Shown here: positions 40,308-50,922 of the stretch, piece after piece | Position numbering within the stretch: the first letter of the stretch is position 1 | Layout: each line of letters opens with the position of its first letter | NCBI GenBank assembly: GCA_019428905.1 | Contig: JAHYJN010000012.1 | Coordinates: 1 to 64,000, forward strand | DNA: 64,000 bases | Source of the DNA: Candidatus Brevefilum sp. | Lineage (GTDB): Bacteria > Chloroflexota > Anaerolineae > Anaerolineales > Anaerolineaceae | Direction of reading: 5' to 3' | Position numbers and translations under genes: made by a program | The notes under the pieces: model-generated | What the model was told of the DNA's origin: nothing | The model's database searches: none | Seen by the model: only the letters and a program-made list of their open reading frames with translations

Positions 40308-42221
40308 TTGGCAATGCGACGAAGAAATTGGCGCAGTTATATCGATGCATCGGATGAAAAACCCCATCTCTCATGGGCGCTTGTCAAGCGAGTTCTGGCT
40401 TATGGGAAACCTTATAGTTGGCGCATGATTGGCAGCTTGCTCTCGATCCTGGCCTACACGGGGGTGGCGCTGCTCTCACCGCTGATCCTCAGGCACCTGA
40501 TTGACTATGCCATTCCTGAAAAAGATCTTGATCGCCTGGTATTGGCTGCGGTCGGGCTGCTGGTCTTGCCCATCATCAGCGGTCTGTTCCAGATCATCAC
40601 CCGGCGCCTGGTCTCACAGGTTGGGGAGGGCGTCATCTACGATTTGCGGGTCTCGTTATATCAGCATCTGCAAAAAATGTCGTTACGCTTCTTCACACAC
40701 ACCCAGCTGGGTGAGTTGATCAGCCGTTTGAACAATGACGTGATCGGCGCCCAAACGGCCATCAGCCGCACCCTGGTGACCCTGGTGACCAGTTTTATCG
40801 AGGTGATCATCACCCTGGTGGTGATGCTAACCCTTGAATGGCGCCTGACCCTGATGGGTATCTTAATTTTGCCCCTGTTCATCATTTCTGCCCGCCGCCT
40901 GGGACGGGTTTTCCGCGATATTGCCCGGCGCCAGATGGAGATGAACGCCCGCATGAACGCCACCATGAACGAAACCCTCAACATCGGCGGTGCCCTGCTG
41001 GTCAAGCTCTTCGGACAGGGCAATGCGGAAGTGGAACGTTTCAGCCGGCGTTCCAATGAAGTCAAATTGCTCGGCATCCAGCGTGCCACCATGGGGATCG
41101 TCTTCATGGTCATTGTCCACCTGCTGACCGCGGTGGGAACCGCCCTGGTATACGGCGTGGGCGGTTATTTGGTGATCCTGAGCATGTTCACCCTGGGCAC
41201 GATCGTCGCCTTTGGCGATTACCTCTCGCGTCTGTACAACTCCTTCCAGGGTTTCATCAACGCCCCGGTGGAGTTTGCCACCTCGATGGTCAGCTTTGAG
41301 CGCGTCTTCGAGGTGATCGACCTGCCGCTTGACATTGTCGAAAAGGAAAATGCCATCCCCCTTGGTGACGTTCGGGGAGCCCTCGAATTTGACCAGGTTA
41401 CCTTTAAGTACCAGGACACCAACCATGGCTTGCTCAGCAATGTGGATCGCCCGTACTTGATGGAAAAGGCCGGCGGGGTCCTATCTGACGAGGAAGTTGA
41501 ATGCCGTGACCCAGCCCGCCCTGTCACCAGCCAGGCGCGTGAAATGGCCCTCAAGAATATCTCCTTCACCGCCCAACCCGGCGACCTGGTCGCCCTGGTA
41601 GGCCCCAGCGGCGCTGGCAAGACCACCCTGACCTACCTGATCCCGCGCCTCTACGACCCAACCGGGGGCGCCATCCGCATCGATGGGCACGACCTGCGCG
41701 ATTTAAAGATGGATGACCTGGCAGCAGCCATCGGGATGGTCACCCAGGAGACCTACCTGTTCCACGACACCATCCGATCCAACCTGCTGTATGCCAACCC
41801 ACAGGCGACCACTGAGGAGTTGGTCAACGCTGCCCAGGCGGCCAACATCCACCAATTCATCTCGGACCTGCCCGACGGCTACCAAACCATTGTCGGTGAG
41901 CGCGGCTACCGCCTTAGCGGCGGTGAGAAACAGCGGCTGGCACTGGCCCGCGTACTCCTCAAGGACCCCCGCATCATGATCCTCGACGAAGCCACCAGCC
42001 ACCTCGACAGCGAATCCGAAGCCCTGATCCAGGAAGCCCTCGAGCGCATGTACACCAACCGCACCAGCATCGTCATCGCCCACCGGCTGAGCACGATCCT
42101 CTCGGCGGATTTGATCCTGGTGATGGATAAGGGTCAAGTCATCGAACGCGGGACACATAAGGACCTGCTGGCAATGGGCGGTCTGTATGCCCACCTGTAC
42201 GAGACCCAATTCAAGCAGTAA
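40308..42221 (+). CDS. ABC transporter, fused permease/ATP-binding (exporter)
   Basis: ABC_membrane region; VGPSGAGKTTLTYLIPRLYDP; YRLSGGEKQRLALARVLLKDPRIMILDEATSHLD. Confidence 0.95.
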   Translation: MAMRRRNWRSYIDASDEKPHLSWALVKRVLAYGKPYSWRMIGSLLSILAYTGVALLSPLILRHLIDYAIPEKDLDRLVLAAVGLLVLPIISGLFQIITRRLVSQVGEGVIYDLRVSLYQHLQKMSLRFFTHTQLGELISRLNNDVIGAQTAISRTLVTLVTSFIEVIITLVVMLTLEWRLTLMGILILPLFIISARRLGRVFRDIARRQMEMNARMNATMNETLNIGGALLVKLFGQGNAEVERFSRRSNEVKLLGIQRATMGIVFMVIVHLLTAVGTALVYGVGGYLVILSMFTLGTIVAFGDYLSRLYNSFQGFINAPVEFATSMVSFERVFEVIDLPLDIVEKENAIPLGDVRGALEFDQVTFKYQDTNHGLLSNVDRPYLMEKAGGVLSDEEVECRDPARPVTSQAREMALKNISFTAQPGDLVALVGPSGAGKTTLTYLIPRLYDPTGGAIRIDGHDLRDLKMDDLAAAIGMVTQETYLFHDTIRSNLLYANPQATTEELVNAAQAANIHQFISDLPDGYQTIVGERGYRLSGGEKQRLALARVLLKDPRIMILDEATSHLDSESEALIQEALERMYTNRTSIVIAHRLSTILSADLILVMDKGQVIERGTHKDLLAMGGLYAHLYETQFKQ

Positions 42222-42289
42222 GCGCCCCGTCTCTCAAACCCCGTGGGACTTTGCTTTCTATAACCGCATCAAACTATCAGGGTTTAATT

Positions 42290-42410
42290 TACCTTTTACC
42301 TACTACCTATTACCGATTACCTAATACCTATTACCTACTACCTATATTATCCCCGAAGCGTCAGCTGAGTGGGACTACCTATTACCTACTACCTACTACC
42401 CACTACCTGA
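42290..42410. repeat. Heptanucleotide tandem repeats (TACCTAY / TACCTAA)
   Basis: taccttttacctactacctattaccgattacctaatacctattacctactacctat ... ctacctattacctactacctactacccactacc. Confidence 0.9.
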
Positions 42411-42520
42411 ACTTAAGGACCCCGGGATTATATAAAATTTATTATAAAGATTTTTGGGCTTAAAATCCTTCGGGCCTAATATGATTATTTTTTCGTGGTT
42501 AACGACAATATAAATCGCAT

Positions 42521-42895
42521 TCACGAATGGTGAATAAACTTGACGCCATCCAGCCCCTCAAAATCAGTGTCCTGGGTCCATAAGATGGAATCATATTCAC
42601 GTGCCGTTGCCAGCATGATGCTATCCGCCATGGGGACCTTCAAATCGAAGGAAAGCTTGGCCGCGTGCAAGGCCAAAGGTGTCGAAAGCTCCACAACCTG
42701 CCCGGATTGCATGAAAGCGATTGCCCTGAGCGCGTCTGTCTCCCCTTTTTGCTGGAGAACCCGCTTAAATACCTCAAACAGGCTGATGGTCGGAACGATC
42801 AAGTCAGAGCTGTTCTCAATTGGCGCGCTGAAAAAACCTGCATTTGGCCCGTCGGCAAAGTATTCCAACCACCCAGAAGAGTCGACGACATTCAT
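42521..42895 (-). CDS. vapC: PIN domain ribonuclease toxin (VapC family)
   Basis: MNVVDSSGWLEYFADGP ... VPMADSIMLATAREYDSILWTQDTDFEGL. Confidence 0.9.
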   Translation of the reverse strand: MNVVDSSGWLEYFADGPNAGFFSAPIENSSDLIVPTISLFEVFKRVLQQKGETDALRAIAFMQSGQVVELSTPLALHAAKLSFDLKVPMADSIMLATAREYDSILWTQDTDFEGLDGVKFIHHS

Positions 42896-43098
42896 ACTCG
42901 GTCCTCGTCCCGTTCAACGGTCGTATCCATCCCCGCCAGGAAACCCCGACCGTCCCTGATGTGTTTGACCGGGATCAACTCAATCCGCCCCATGTAAGGA
43001 ATCACCTGGATTTTTTGCCCGGGTTTGATACCCAAACGATCTCGTACGCGCTTGGGGATGACCACCTGGTATTTTGTTGAGACCGTTACACGATCCAT
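42892..43098 (-). CDS. vapB: AbrB/MazE-type swapped-hairpin antitoxin (VapB-like)
   Basis: MDRVTVSTKYQVVIPKRVRDRLGIKPGQKIQVIPY; 4-nt overlap with toxin. ORF track start at 43164 is probably too long. Confidence 0.88.
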   Translation of the reverse strand: MDRVTVSTKYQVVIPKRVRDRLGIKPGQKIQVIPYMGRIELIPVKHIRDGRGFLAGMDTTVERDEDRV

Positions 43099-43374
43099 AC
43101 GTTTCTCCGATCGATCTATATATCGTATTACCAATATTATAACCGAAAATAATGCGTTTTTCAATCAACGCCATCCGGTTTCCTATCACACATAAACTCA
43201 TATTTTCAGAAAGGTGATACCATGGAAATTTTCATTGGATCCAATCACGACACCTCAATTGTTTTTGCCCCCAAGGACACCTGCCGTGTTACCTATTTGC
43301 TTTTATTATCTGCAAACACGATTTAGGATTGGTTTCCTTATACCTACTACCTATTACCTACTACCCTCTACTCA

Positions 43375-44133
43375 CTACTCACTACTCACTACTCTTTTCC
43401 GATAATATTCATACGCATAAATCCGCTCAAACCCCAGCCTGGCATACATTGCCAAAGCGGGATGGTTATCCCCCTCCACCTGCAGGTACGCATAAGTCGC
43501 GCCGCGCTCGATGCCCCAATCCGACAGCGCTCCCATCATCAAACGCCCATACCCCTTGCGCCGCCATGTTGCTGCGGTGTAGATGCTGAAAAACCCCATC
43601 AGGAACCCCTCCGCGACACCCATCCCGCATGCCACCGGCTTGCCCCCAACAAACAACCCCATCAAGACCATCTCGGGCACGATGCTGCGCACAATCGCTT
43701 CATGCGCCAGACGGTCAGGCGCCGGCACCCGCATGAATTGATCTCGCATCCGGAACCAATCCTCAGCCGGCATCTCCAGGACGGTCAGGTCAGCGTGAAG
43801 ATCCTCTCCCATCACCAGATTGCGCCCCAACACATAGGTCGGGTCAAAGGGCGTATATCCCGCTTGTTGCAACGCCTGCGTGAGTTGCGGGGTGGCGATG
43901 AATTCGTTGACCCTGAACAGGCATGGCAGCCCCAGGCTGGCGTAAATCGCTTCACAGGTGTGGATTTTCTCTTGGAGGGGCATTGTCGTCGGGTACAGCG
44001 GGTTGACCGAGTTCACCCGTTTGGAGTGACCCCCAGCAAAGCGCAGCAGCCAGCCATCGTAGATCACCTGGCGTGGCGCCGGCCAGGCGTTTAGCGCGGC
44101 TTCTTCAATTCTGAGGAGTAGATTCTTTTCCAT
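43375..44133 (-). CDS. GNAT family N-acetyltransferase
   Basis: GFFSIYTAATWRRKGYGRLMMGALSDWGIERGATYAYLQVEGDNHPALAMYARLGFERIYAYEYY. Confidence 0.92.
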   Translation of the reverse strand: MEKNLLLRIEEAALNAWPAPRQVIYDGWLLRFAGGHSKRVNSVNPLYPTTMPLQEKIHTCEAIYASLGLPCLFRVNEFIATPQLTQALQQAGYTPFDPTYVLGRNLVMGEDLHADLTVLEMPAEDWFRMRDQFMRVPAPDRLAHEAIVRSIVPEMVLMGLFVGGKPVACGMGVAEGFLMGFFSIYTAATWRRKGYGRLMMGALSDWGIERGATYAYLQVEGDNHPALAMYARLGFERIYAYEYYRKRVVSSE

Positions 44134-44523
44134 TGTGGCACCTTTCTAATGCACAAATTTTATCACTTCCGAACGAGGTTATCATCCAAACGCTACACAA
44201 ACAACATGGAAACACACGGGTTCAAACCATGCGTTAGTGCGGGATAAAATCATAGAACTGCGAGCATATCGAAAAGGCAAAGGAAAGGGCATAAAGTCCC
44301 TTCCTTTTTTGCACAGCTCCGTTGCACTACGGGTGTTCCGCTTCGTTGCAGGAAGGGGTTTTGGGATGGGTAGAGAATACCATCTTCTGATAATCTTGTT
44401 GGTTGTGTGTGTAAATTTCAGGAAATCCAACATTTGTTCCCACACGCTCTTAAAACAAGAAGGATTGGGGATGATTGTAATTGGGGCTAGAAATATTAAA
44501 ACTTTACAATTACCTGACTCCTG

Positions 44524-44553
44524 TTGACATTAAAGAAAAAATTAATATATAAT
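44524..44553 (+). promoter_or_regulatory. Consensus sigma70-type promoter TTGACA-N18-TATAAT
   Basis: ttgaca ttaaagaaaaaattaata tataat, ~75 bp upstream of the CDS at 44628. Confidence 0.75.
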
Positions 44554-44627
44554 TGAACCATTCCAAAAGAGCCCTAACCTGACCAATCAGAGCTCATCGC
44601 CTATACCGCACTCAAACAGGAGGGATC

Positions 44628-45995
44628 ATGTTCCCAAATTCTCGCAGGTGGCTCGTTTTAATGGTTTGCATATGCTTTATCCTAGGCACCCTCCCAGTAA
44701 GCCAGGCCAGGGCAGCAGATCCGCTGGTCTTTAGCGTGAATTCCACAGATGATGGTGTTGATTTCGCCACCAATAGCGTCTGCAGTGTTGGGCACATCAC
44801 GGATGGCCCTTGCACCTTAAGAGCTGCCCTTTCAGAAGCGTATTGGAATCTGCCATATTATGAAAACATCGTTATCAATTTGGAATCAGATACCTACCGG
44901 CTGACCATCCCCCCAGTTATACCGAATGACATCAACAGTGGTGATCTGGATATTCCCAACTTAGACTATGTTACTACGAATAAAATCATCATCAACACTA
45001 ACGATCCGAACAACCGGGCCGTAATCGATGCCAACGGCCTCGACCGCGTCCTGCGCATCGGTGAGGGGGTGAACATCCGCCTTGAGAATGTTGTTATTCG
45101 CGGCGGGCTGTTGTCACTGATCAGTGAAACACCTGAAGGCGCGGGTATTTTGAATTGGGGAAAACTGGAATTACACAATGTGATCATTGAAGACAATGAG
45201 GCTCGTTGTGGTTTGGCAAACTGTGATAGTATTTATATTGCCGGTGGTGGGATCCTCAACTACGGCGAAGTCATCATGACCAGCTCAACCATCAGGGACA
45301 ATACCAGCCAGGGTGGGTCCGCAATCTTCAACACACTTCATGTCACACCTTACTCAGGCAGGTTTGTGATCCTCAACTCAACCGTTGCCAACAATCACGC
45401 CAGCGGCGGCGGGACGATGATCAATTGGGGTTATATGCATCTCCGCAACGCCACCGTCAGCAATAATACCGCCGGTGGATCCGTGGGGATCATCAACTAT
45501 AATGACTTAGTGGTTGAATCCTCAACCTTTGCCAATGCGGGTCCCCATGCAAGTATATCAAACAGAAAGTCTGGGGATATATATTTTGGTGCAGTCATTA
45601 TTAAAGACTCGCTTTTAACAGCGCTGCCGGGGCTGAATTCTTACAATTGCTCCTCATCTACAGGGACCACTTGGGAATCATCTGGTTACAGCATCTTCAG
45701 CGATGCCAGCTGCCCTTCGACCGGCACGGGTGATTTAATTAACACTGATCCCAAGCTGGGACCGTTGGGCAATTGGGGCGGCATGACCATGATCCGACCG
45801 CTCCTGGCGGGCTCACCAGCGATCAACCACCGGCCGACAGCTTGCACTACCATACCCTACTTACCCACTATCCCACCAGATGATTTACTATTTGACCAGC
45901 GCTACTTTCCCCGAGACGATGGCATGTGTGACACCGGCGCCTTTGAAGGCATAGCTGATGTCCTAGAAGTATTCCTTCCCCTGGTCTTAAAATAG
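44628..45995 (+). CDS. Secreted CSLREA / choice-of-anchor Q beta-helix protein
   Basis: Signal peptide; FSVNSTDDGVDFATNSVCSVGHITDGPCTLRAALSEA; parallel beta-helix repeats; INTDPKLGPLGNWGGMTMIRPLLAGSPAI. Confidence 0.85.
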   Translation: MFPNSRRWLVLMVCICFILGTLPVSQARAADPLVFSVNSTDDGVDFATNSVCSVGHITDGPCTLRAALSEAYWNLPYYENIVINLESDTYRLTIPPVIPNDINSGDLDIPNLDYVTTNKIIINTNDPNNRAVIDANGLDRVLRIGEGVNIRLENVVIRGGLLSLISETPEGAGILNWGKLELHNVIIEDNEARCGLANCDSIYIAGGGILNYGEVIMTSSTIRDNTSQGGSAIFNTLHVTPYSGRFVILNSTVANNHASGGGTMINWGYMHLRNATVSNNTAGGSVGIINYNDLVVESSTFANAGPHASISNRKSGDIYFGAVIIKDSLLTALPGLNSYNCSSSTGTTWESSGYSIFSDASCPSTGTGDLINTDPKLGPLGNWGGMTMIRPLLAGSPAINHRPTACTTIPYLPTIPPDDLLFDQRYFPRDDGMCDTGAFEGIADVLEVFLPLVLK

Positions 45996-46319
45996 GGCAA
46001 TAAAGTACCTGCAATTCGCACAAACAGAGAAAATCTGGTTACTCATGAGCATTAGCCCAACCTCTTTTCACAAGGAGCTTTCTACGCGACGAAGCCCCCG
46101 AAGGGGATAGGGTAAGGGCTGGGGATTGAGTTATCATTGGCCTCTCTAAATCCCGAGGATCGTAATTCAGCAAATATTACGCTGCGTTGACACCTAACGT
46201 GAAAAATTGCTACAATAGGTTCAGGAATAATCACCCACCGAAACCCCTGGAATTTAACCATCCATCTTTCACACCCGTATCCCATCCCCCAGCCGGTGAG
46301 CCAAGAATAGGACAGGATC

Positions 46320-47225
46320 ATGGCTATGCCCAGCATATTTTGGTCAGGAAAACTAACCCTTCCGATGAAGGTATTGGTGGAGGCAAACAATATCCTCGCC
46401 TTCTTGACAGGAAGCGCCAGTGACGTGCGGGGGATGAAAACCCGTGTTAAGCAGGGTTATGAGGGCAAATTTACCGATCATGTCAGCCAGTATGATGAGC
46501 TTGGTTACCATCTGCAAGAAAAATCGGCACGTTACCAGCTGGATGGTTTACAGCTAGCAGATATGAATGTTCTGGATGTTGGCTGCGGTACCGGGGCTTT
46601 AACGCACGTTGCTTTTGAAAATGGGGCACGCAGCGCTGTCTGCGGGGACATTTCTGCTTTCATGCTGCGGTTAGCTCAGCAAAAGGCATTCTTTGCCAAG
46701 CATCATCAAGATTATTGCCAGCTTGATGCGGAAAATCTCCCGATCAAAGATAATGCCTTCGATAGCACAATTTCTGGGATGACCTTTGGAACATTGCCCG
46801 ATCAAAAACGAGCCCTGGCAGAGATGATCAGGGTGACCAAACCCGGTGGGCTGATTTGCATTGGGGCCCACGGCCCTGAACATTACTGGGAGGCAATTGA
46901 TGCCTCGTTTCGGTGCATCAACAAACGCTTTATCCTCGGCTATCGTCTGGAGTGGTGGCCGAGGGATGAGCGTTATCTGCGTGTTTTGATGGAAAGCCAG
47001 GATTTGGCAGATACCCAGGTCAAACGGGTCATCTGGCACAATGATTTCGGCAGCGGTGCGGCAGCCTACGATTTCTTTGCCGCGATTTCAGCATCATGGT
47101 GGTATGCCAAGTTCCCACCACATGAACGGGTAAAAGATTCGAAGAAAACCCGGGATTACTTTGAGGCAAAAAATATCCGTGTGATAACCGATGACATTGT
47201 GGTGGCCTATGGCTACAAGAAATAA
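46320..47225 (+). CDS. Class I SAM-dependent methyltransferase (start uncertain)
   Basis: MNVLDVGCGTGALTHVAFENGARSAVCGDIS ... MIRVTKPGGLICIGAHGPEHYWEAID. Confidence 0.88.
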   Translation: MAMPSIFWSGKLTLPMKVLVEANNILAFLTGSASDVRGMKTRVKQGYEGKFTDHVSQYDELGYHLQEKSARYQLDGLQLADMNVLDVGCGTGALTHVAFENGARSAVCGDISAFMLRLAQQKAFFAKHHQDYCQLDAENLPIKDNAFDSTISGMTFGTLPDQKRALAEMIRVTKPGGLICIGAHGPEHYWEAIDASFRCINKRFILGYRLEWWPRDERYLRVLMESQDLADTQVKRVIWHNDFGSGAAAYDFFAAISASWWYAKFPPHERVKDSKKTRDYFEAKNIRVITDDIVVAYGYKK

Positions 47226-47443
47226 ACACCTGAACGCTATTCGTTTGCTTACCTCAACTATTACCAATGTGACAAGCTGAGTGATGTTGTACCCCTGAAG
47301 CGAAGCGGCGTGGGAAGGGATTATCATTCATAATCTCGATAAAGTTCCCCTGTGATCCCCCGATCCCTGGAAAACCAAAGAGACGGATAGAAATTTCTTG
47401 ATTGATAGGAAATGACATTGTGATTCGAACCGCAGCAATCGTA

Positions 47444-48040
47444 TTACGGGGCTAGATACAAAACAAGCCTCCAACCCTCCCCACTCTGGGTTGCGCCTTC
47501 TTCAGCAGGGAAGCTGGTGGTTATTTCCTGCCTACCCGACCAGGGGTAGTCCATCTGAAACCCCTCAGTAATCACCGTCACCATTTGCTCCCCGTCCATG
47601 GTGACGTTCATGTGAAGGATAGCGCCCTGGTCCAGAGGTTCACAACGTCCACTTATTTCGTTATCAGCGCTGAAACTGACCGTGTAAGTACCCCAATCAG
47701 CCTCGAAGACCTGATCATCAAAATTTACCGAACCGCTACCTTCAATAAAGTAGTCTCCTTCATGGGCGACAACAGAGAAAGGGATGTCGCCAACCGCGAC
47801 AGGTTCCATGCCGACCACCTCAGAAGGGCCAACCAAAATCTGGATCTCGAGGCTCCCGGTCAGCCCATCACACCTGTTGATTGCTTCATCCGGTTGGAGC
47901 AAAACACCTGTTATTTCTGTTGGAGTCGGTGTTGCAACGGTATCAGTAAAAGGCTCCGTTGACGATCTACATCCAAAAAATAACAGACTTGTCAGACTTA
48001 AAATGACCAAAATCTTGCCAAACTTTCGCAAATTTCTCAC
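47444..48040 (-). CDS. Hypothetical lipoprotein
   Basis: Lipobox SLLFFGCRSS; intact ORF. Confidence 0.55.
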   Translation of the reverse strand: MRNLRKFGKILVILSLTSLLFFGCRSSTEPFTDTVATPTPTEITGVLLQPDEAINRCDGLTGSLEIQILVGPSEVVGMEPVAVGDIPFSVVAHEGDYFIEGSGSVNFDDQVFEADWGTYTVSFSADNEISGRCEPLDQGAILHMNVTMDGEQMVTVITEGFQMDYPWSGRQEITTSFPAEEGATQSGEGWRLVLYLAP

Positions 48041-48350
48041 AATGACCTCCTTTTAGTCGAAAATGAATATCAAAGACAATTTTATATCATAACATAATAT
48101 TATAAATATTCTAGTAATTCTCTCAATTCATCCGTAATGGGTCACTCGCGCTTTCAATATTAAGGTCATGTCGGGTATCTCCGGTTACATGTGAGCGGCT
48201 CTCATATTGGGATCACGGGCATTTCTCTTCGCTTAATAATCCACACTCATTTTCTACCAAAACACAATTCCGGCTATAATTCAAACAAGTATTCCAGCAC
48301 CCTTAACCGAGCGCACCATTTTCAATCTTTTACCGTCTGAAAGGATTGGG

Positions 48351-49244
48351 ATGAAAAACCACACACAGACCGTCCCCTGGCTCCTGCTGTTGAGCCTGAC
48401 CCTGCTGCTGCACGCCTGCAGCCTACCCTTCGGGTCACAAAATGAGACCTTCGAGGGCATCGACCGCTCCCGGCCGGCCGACTCCCCCTGGAAGTACACC
48501 CACACACCCAACCTGGGCCTGACCGCCACCAGCCAGTACCAGGCCACCGCGTCACAGCAAACCATCGAGGCCGAAGCGACCCAGCAAGCCGGGTTCACCG
48601 CCACAGCAGAAGCCTTCGCCATCCAATCCACCGCCACCGCAATCGCCAGGGAGAGCGCCATTGCCGCCTACGCCTACTACGACCCCTTTGACGAGAACAT
48701 CAACGACTGGCGGGTCGGCGCAGAAGATAACGAATACTGGCAGGGGTCCATCGCCATTAAAGACAGCACCTATACCTGGCAGGTTGCAACAGCCAAGCAA
48801 GGTTTCATGACTTGGGCCAATTTCGAACCGCTGGCAAACCTGGCGGATTTTGATGTCGCCCTACGGGTCCGACGGGTGCTGGGCGAACCCCACCAGGCCT
48901 GTTTCGGGCTACTCTTTCGCCAGGCTTCTGAGAGCATTGATGACGGGACCTACATCCTATCCGTGTGCGACAACGGCTATTACAAAGTGCTCTACTTCGA
49001 CACCCAAAACGGCTGGGATATCCTGCAGGATTGGACGTTAACGGAAGCCCTGGTTAAAGGCGATTGGAACCTGCTCGAGGTCCGCACCCGGGGTGAGGAT
49101 TTTACCGTGTGGATCAACCATCAACCCATGCTGACCTTTACAGACAGCCGCCTGCCCAGCGGGAATGTTGCGATCCTGCTGGATCTTTACGGAGAGCCGC
49201 CAATCCAGATCGAGTGCGATTTCTTCGCCCTCCAGGCGCGCTAA
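48351..49244 (+). CDS. Lipoprotein with laminin-G/concanavalin-like C-terminal domain
   Basis: LLLLHACSLP lipobox; TATA-rich coil; FDENINDWRVGAEDNEYWQGSI...DGTYILSVCDNGYYKVLYF. Confidence 0.65.
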   Translation: MKNHTQTVPWLLLLSLTLLLHACSLPFGSQNETFEGIDRSRPADSPWKYTHTPNLGLTATSQYQATASQQTIEAEATQQAGFTATAEAFAIQSTATAIARESAIAAYAYYDPFDENINDWRVGAEDNEYWQGSIAIKDSTYTWQVATAKQGFMTWANFEPLANLADFDVALRVRRVLGEPHQACFGLLFRQASESIDDGTYILSVCDNGYYKVLYFDTQNGWDILQDWTLTEALVKGDWNLLEVRTRGEDFTVWINHQPMLTFTDSRLPSGNVAILLDLYGEPPIQIECDFFALQAR

Positions 49245-49304
49245 ATATATCTCAACCAGATGTAAACGAAAAAGTTTAATGAGCGCCTAGCCCTCAATCC
49301 TTTT

Positions 49305-49685
49305 CTAAGGAGTGGGTGGGTTGAGCCAGAAATAACCAAATCCCAACGCGAAGAACAGGTAAATCGCGGCTGCCCCCCAGCCCAGCACATTGGTCACGCC
49401 TGTCAGAATGGCGATCACCGTCACGATGCAACCAATCCCGTTATACACCGTCATGCCCTTGACAATGGCGCGCCGACCCTTGGACTCCTTGGCATACCGG
49501 GCATTCCAGGTCAACAGGGCATTCCCCATCAATGAAGCACCGTATTCCCAGGCCGGGAAAACCCCGGCTGCATCCAAGGTCACGCCAAAGATGCCGTAGA
49601 AGAATTTTGGTACCACCAGGATCGGGATACCCAACACGATACACACGGCCGCTTTGATGATCATCAATGTTTTGAATTTCATCAT
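49305..49685 (-). CDS. Hypothetical membrane protein
   Basis: Four predicted hydrophobic segments, intact ORF. Confidence 0.6.
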   Translation of the reverse strand: MMKFKTLMIIKAAVCIVLGIPILVVPKFFYGIFGVTLDAAGVFPAWEYGASLMGNALLTWNARYAKESKGRRAIVKGMTVYNGIGCIVTVIAILTGVTNVLGWGAAAIYLFFALGFGYFWLNPPTP

Positions 49686-50012
49686 TACACTTCCTTTCGT
49701 GATTGTGAGAAATCAATCCACTGCGGTTATTCTTTTTAAGCAAGTCAATGGAGGAAATGGATGCCGTTACAATGTAAATCTTGCGATTTGTTTGTTAAGC
49801 GATGTAGTCTACAAACGGGGATGCACGAAGAAAAATGTTTGTATGAACAATATAGCAGATTTTTATTTTATTTACAACATGTGTGTGCAGCGGGTTTAAA
49901 AATTATAGCCTGACATACAAACAAGGTGGAACCGTCAGGCTTCACACCCAATGCTGCAGCGGAGGATAGGGCCTACATGATGTCCTGGGCTACCCTCAGC
50001 CTGCACCCACGC

Positions 50013-50510
50013 TTACCCCTCAGGCTCAATGAATTCCCCGGTCAACCAGTAGGGTCCAGGGCAGCCTTCTGGCAGGCCGCGTCCGGGTTGTAACAAGCCC
50101 GCCACCCACCCCTGTTGTTTGTATTCGCCCCCCACCAGCCCGATTTGTTGATCGACCCTAGCGACAATCTCACCGGATGCGTCCTGGATGGCGATTGAAC
50201 CACCATTTACGATCACCTCTGCACCTGCCGGCCACAGGACCAAGTAACTTTCGCCGCCCTCGTTAGCCACCACGCGCAGACATCCATCATCGTTGACCAA
50301 CGGACCGTACATCAACGCCAAGGGCATCTCATCCATCGGCGCCAATTGGGGGAAATACACACCAGCCTCCGTTATAACCGGTTCCGCTGGGGATAAACTC
50401 GGCGCGCACGCCGCCAGGAACCATACCCCAAGGATAGTCAGGATAAAGGTTAATTTATTCAACATCTGATACACATCTGCTATCTCCTGTTTTTTAAAAC
50501 CATACCCCAC
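50013..50510 (-). CDS. Hypothetical lipoprotein
   Basis: LGVWFLAACAP lipobox; probable internal start. Confidence 0.5.
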   Translation of the reverse strand: MGYGFKKQEIADVYQMLNKLTFILTILGVWFLAACAPSLSPAEPVITEAGVYFPQLAPMDEMPLALMYGPLVNDDGCLRVVANEGGESYLVLWPAGAEVIVNGGSIAIQDASGEIVARVDQQIGLVGGEYKQQGWVAGLLQPGRGLPEGCPGPYWLTGEFIEPEG

Positions 50511-50922
50511 AAGCGGCGCTCATGACAAACTATTATAAGTTTCCAAGAACAAAAGAACAAAAACGACCTTGGTTGTCAAACCCGTATCGTTTTCGCGTTT
50601 CGGCAGTTCAATTCTTTCCATTTTCACTTACCATGATATTTTCGGGTTAAGAAAAGGATACACTGCTAAGGCGCAAAGAACGCCGAGTAAGAAAGATCTA
50701 GGGTTTCCAAAGGCAATAACTCTTCTCTCCATTTGCTTAAATCGAATGTCCTCCTTTACAACCCCCTTTCGTCCTCGAAGCTCATTATTTTTTACGCTGC
50801 ACTCGGTCTTAAAACCGGCTAAAGGAGACCTGCTGATTTTGCTCTTGGACACAGCCTTATTTGTGAATAGAACGGTTCTAAACAACACATCCCACTGATA
50901 AAAAATATCCTTATTCTTGACC

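Noticed and set aside
44182-44445. 87-aa ORF in the spacer upstream of the CSLREA gene
   Set aside because: Low-complexity spacer with inverted repeats; no family pattern or RBS.
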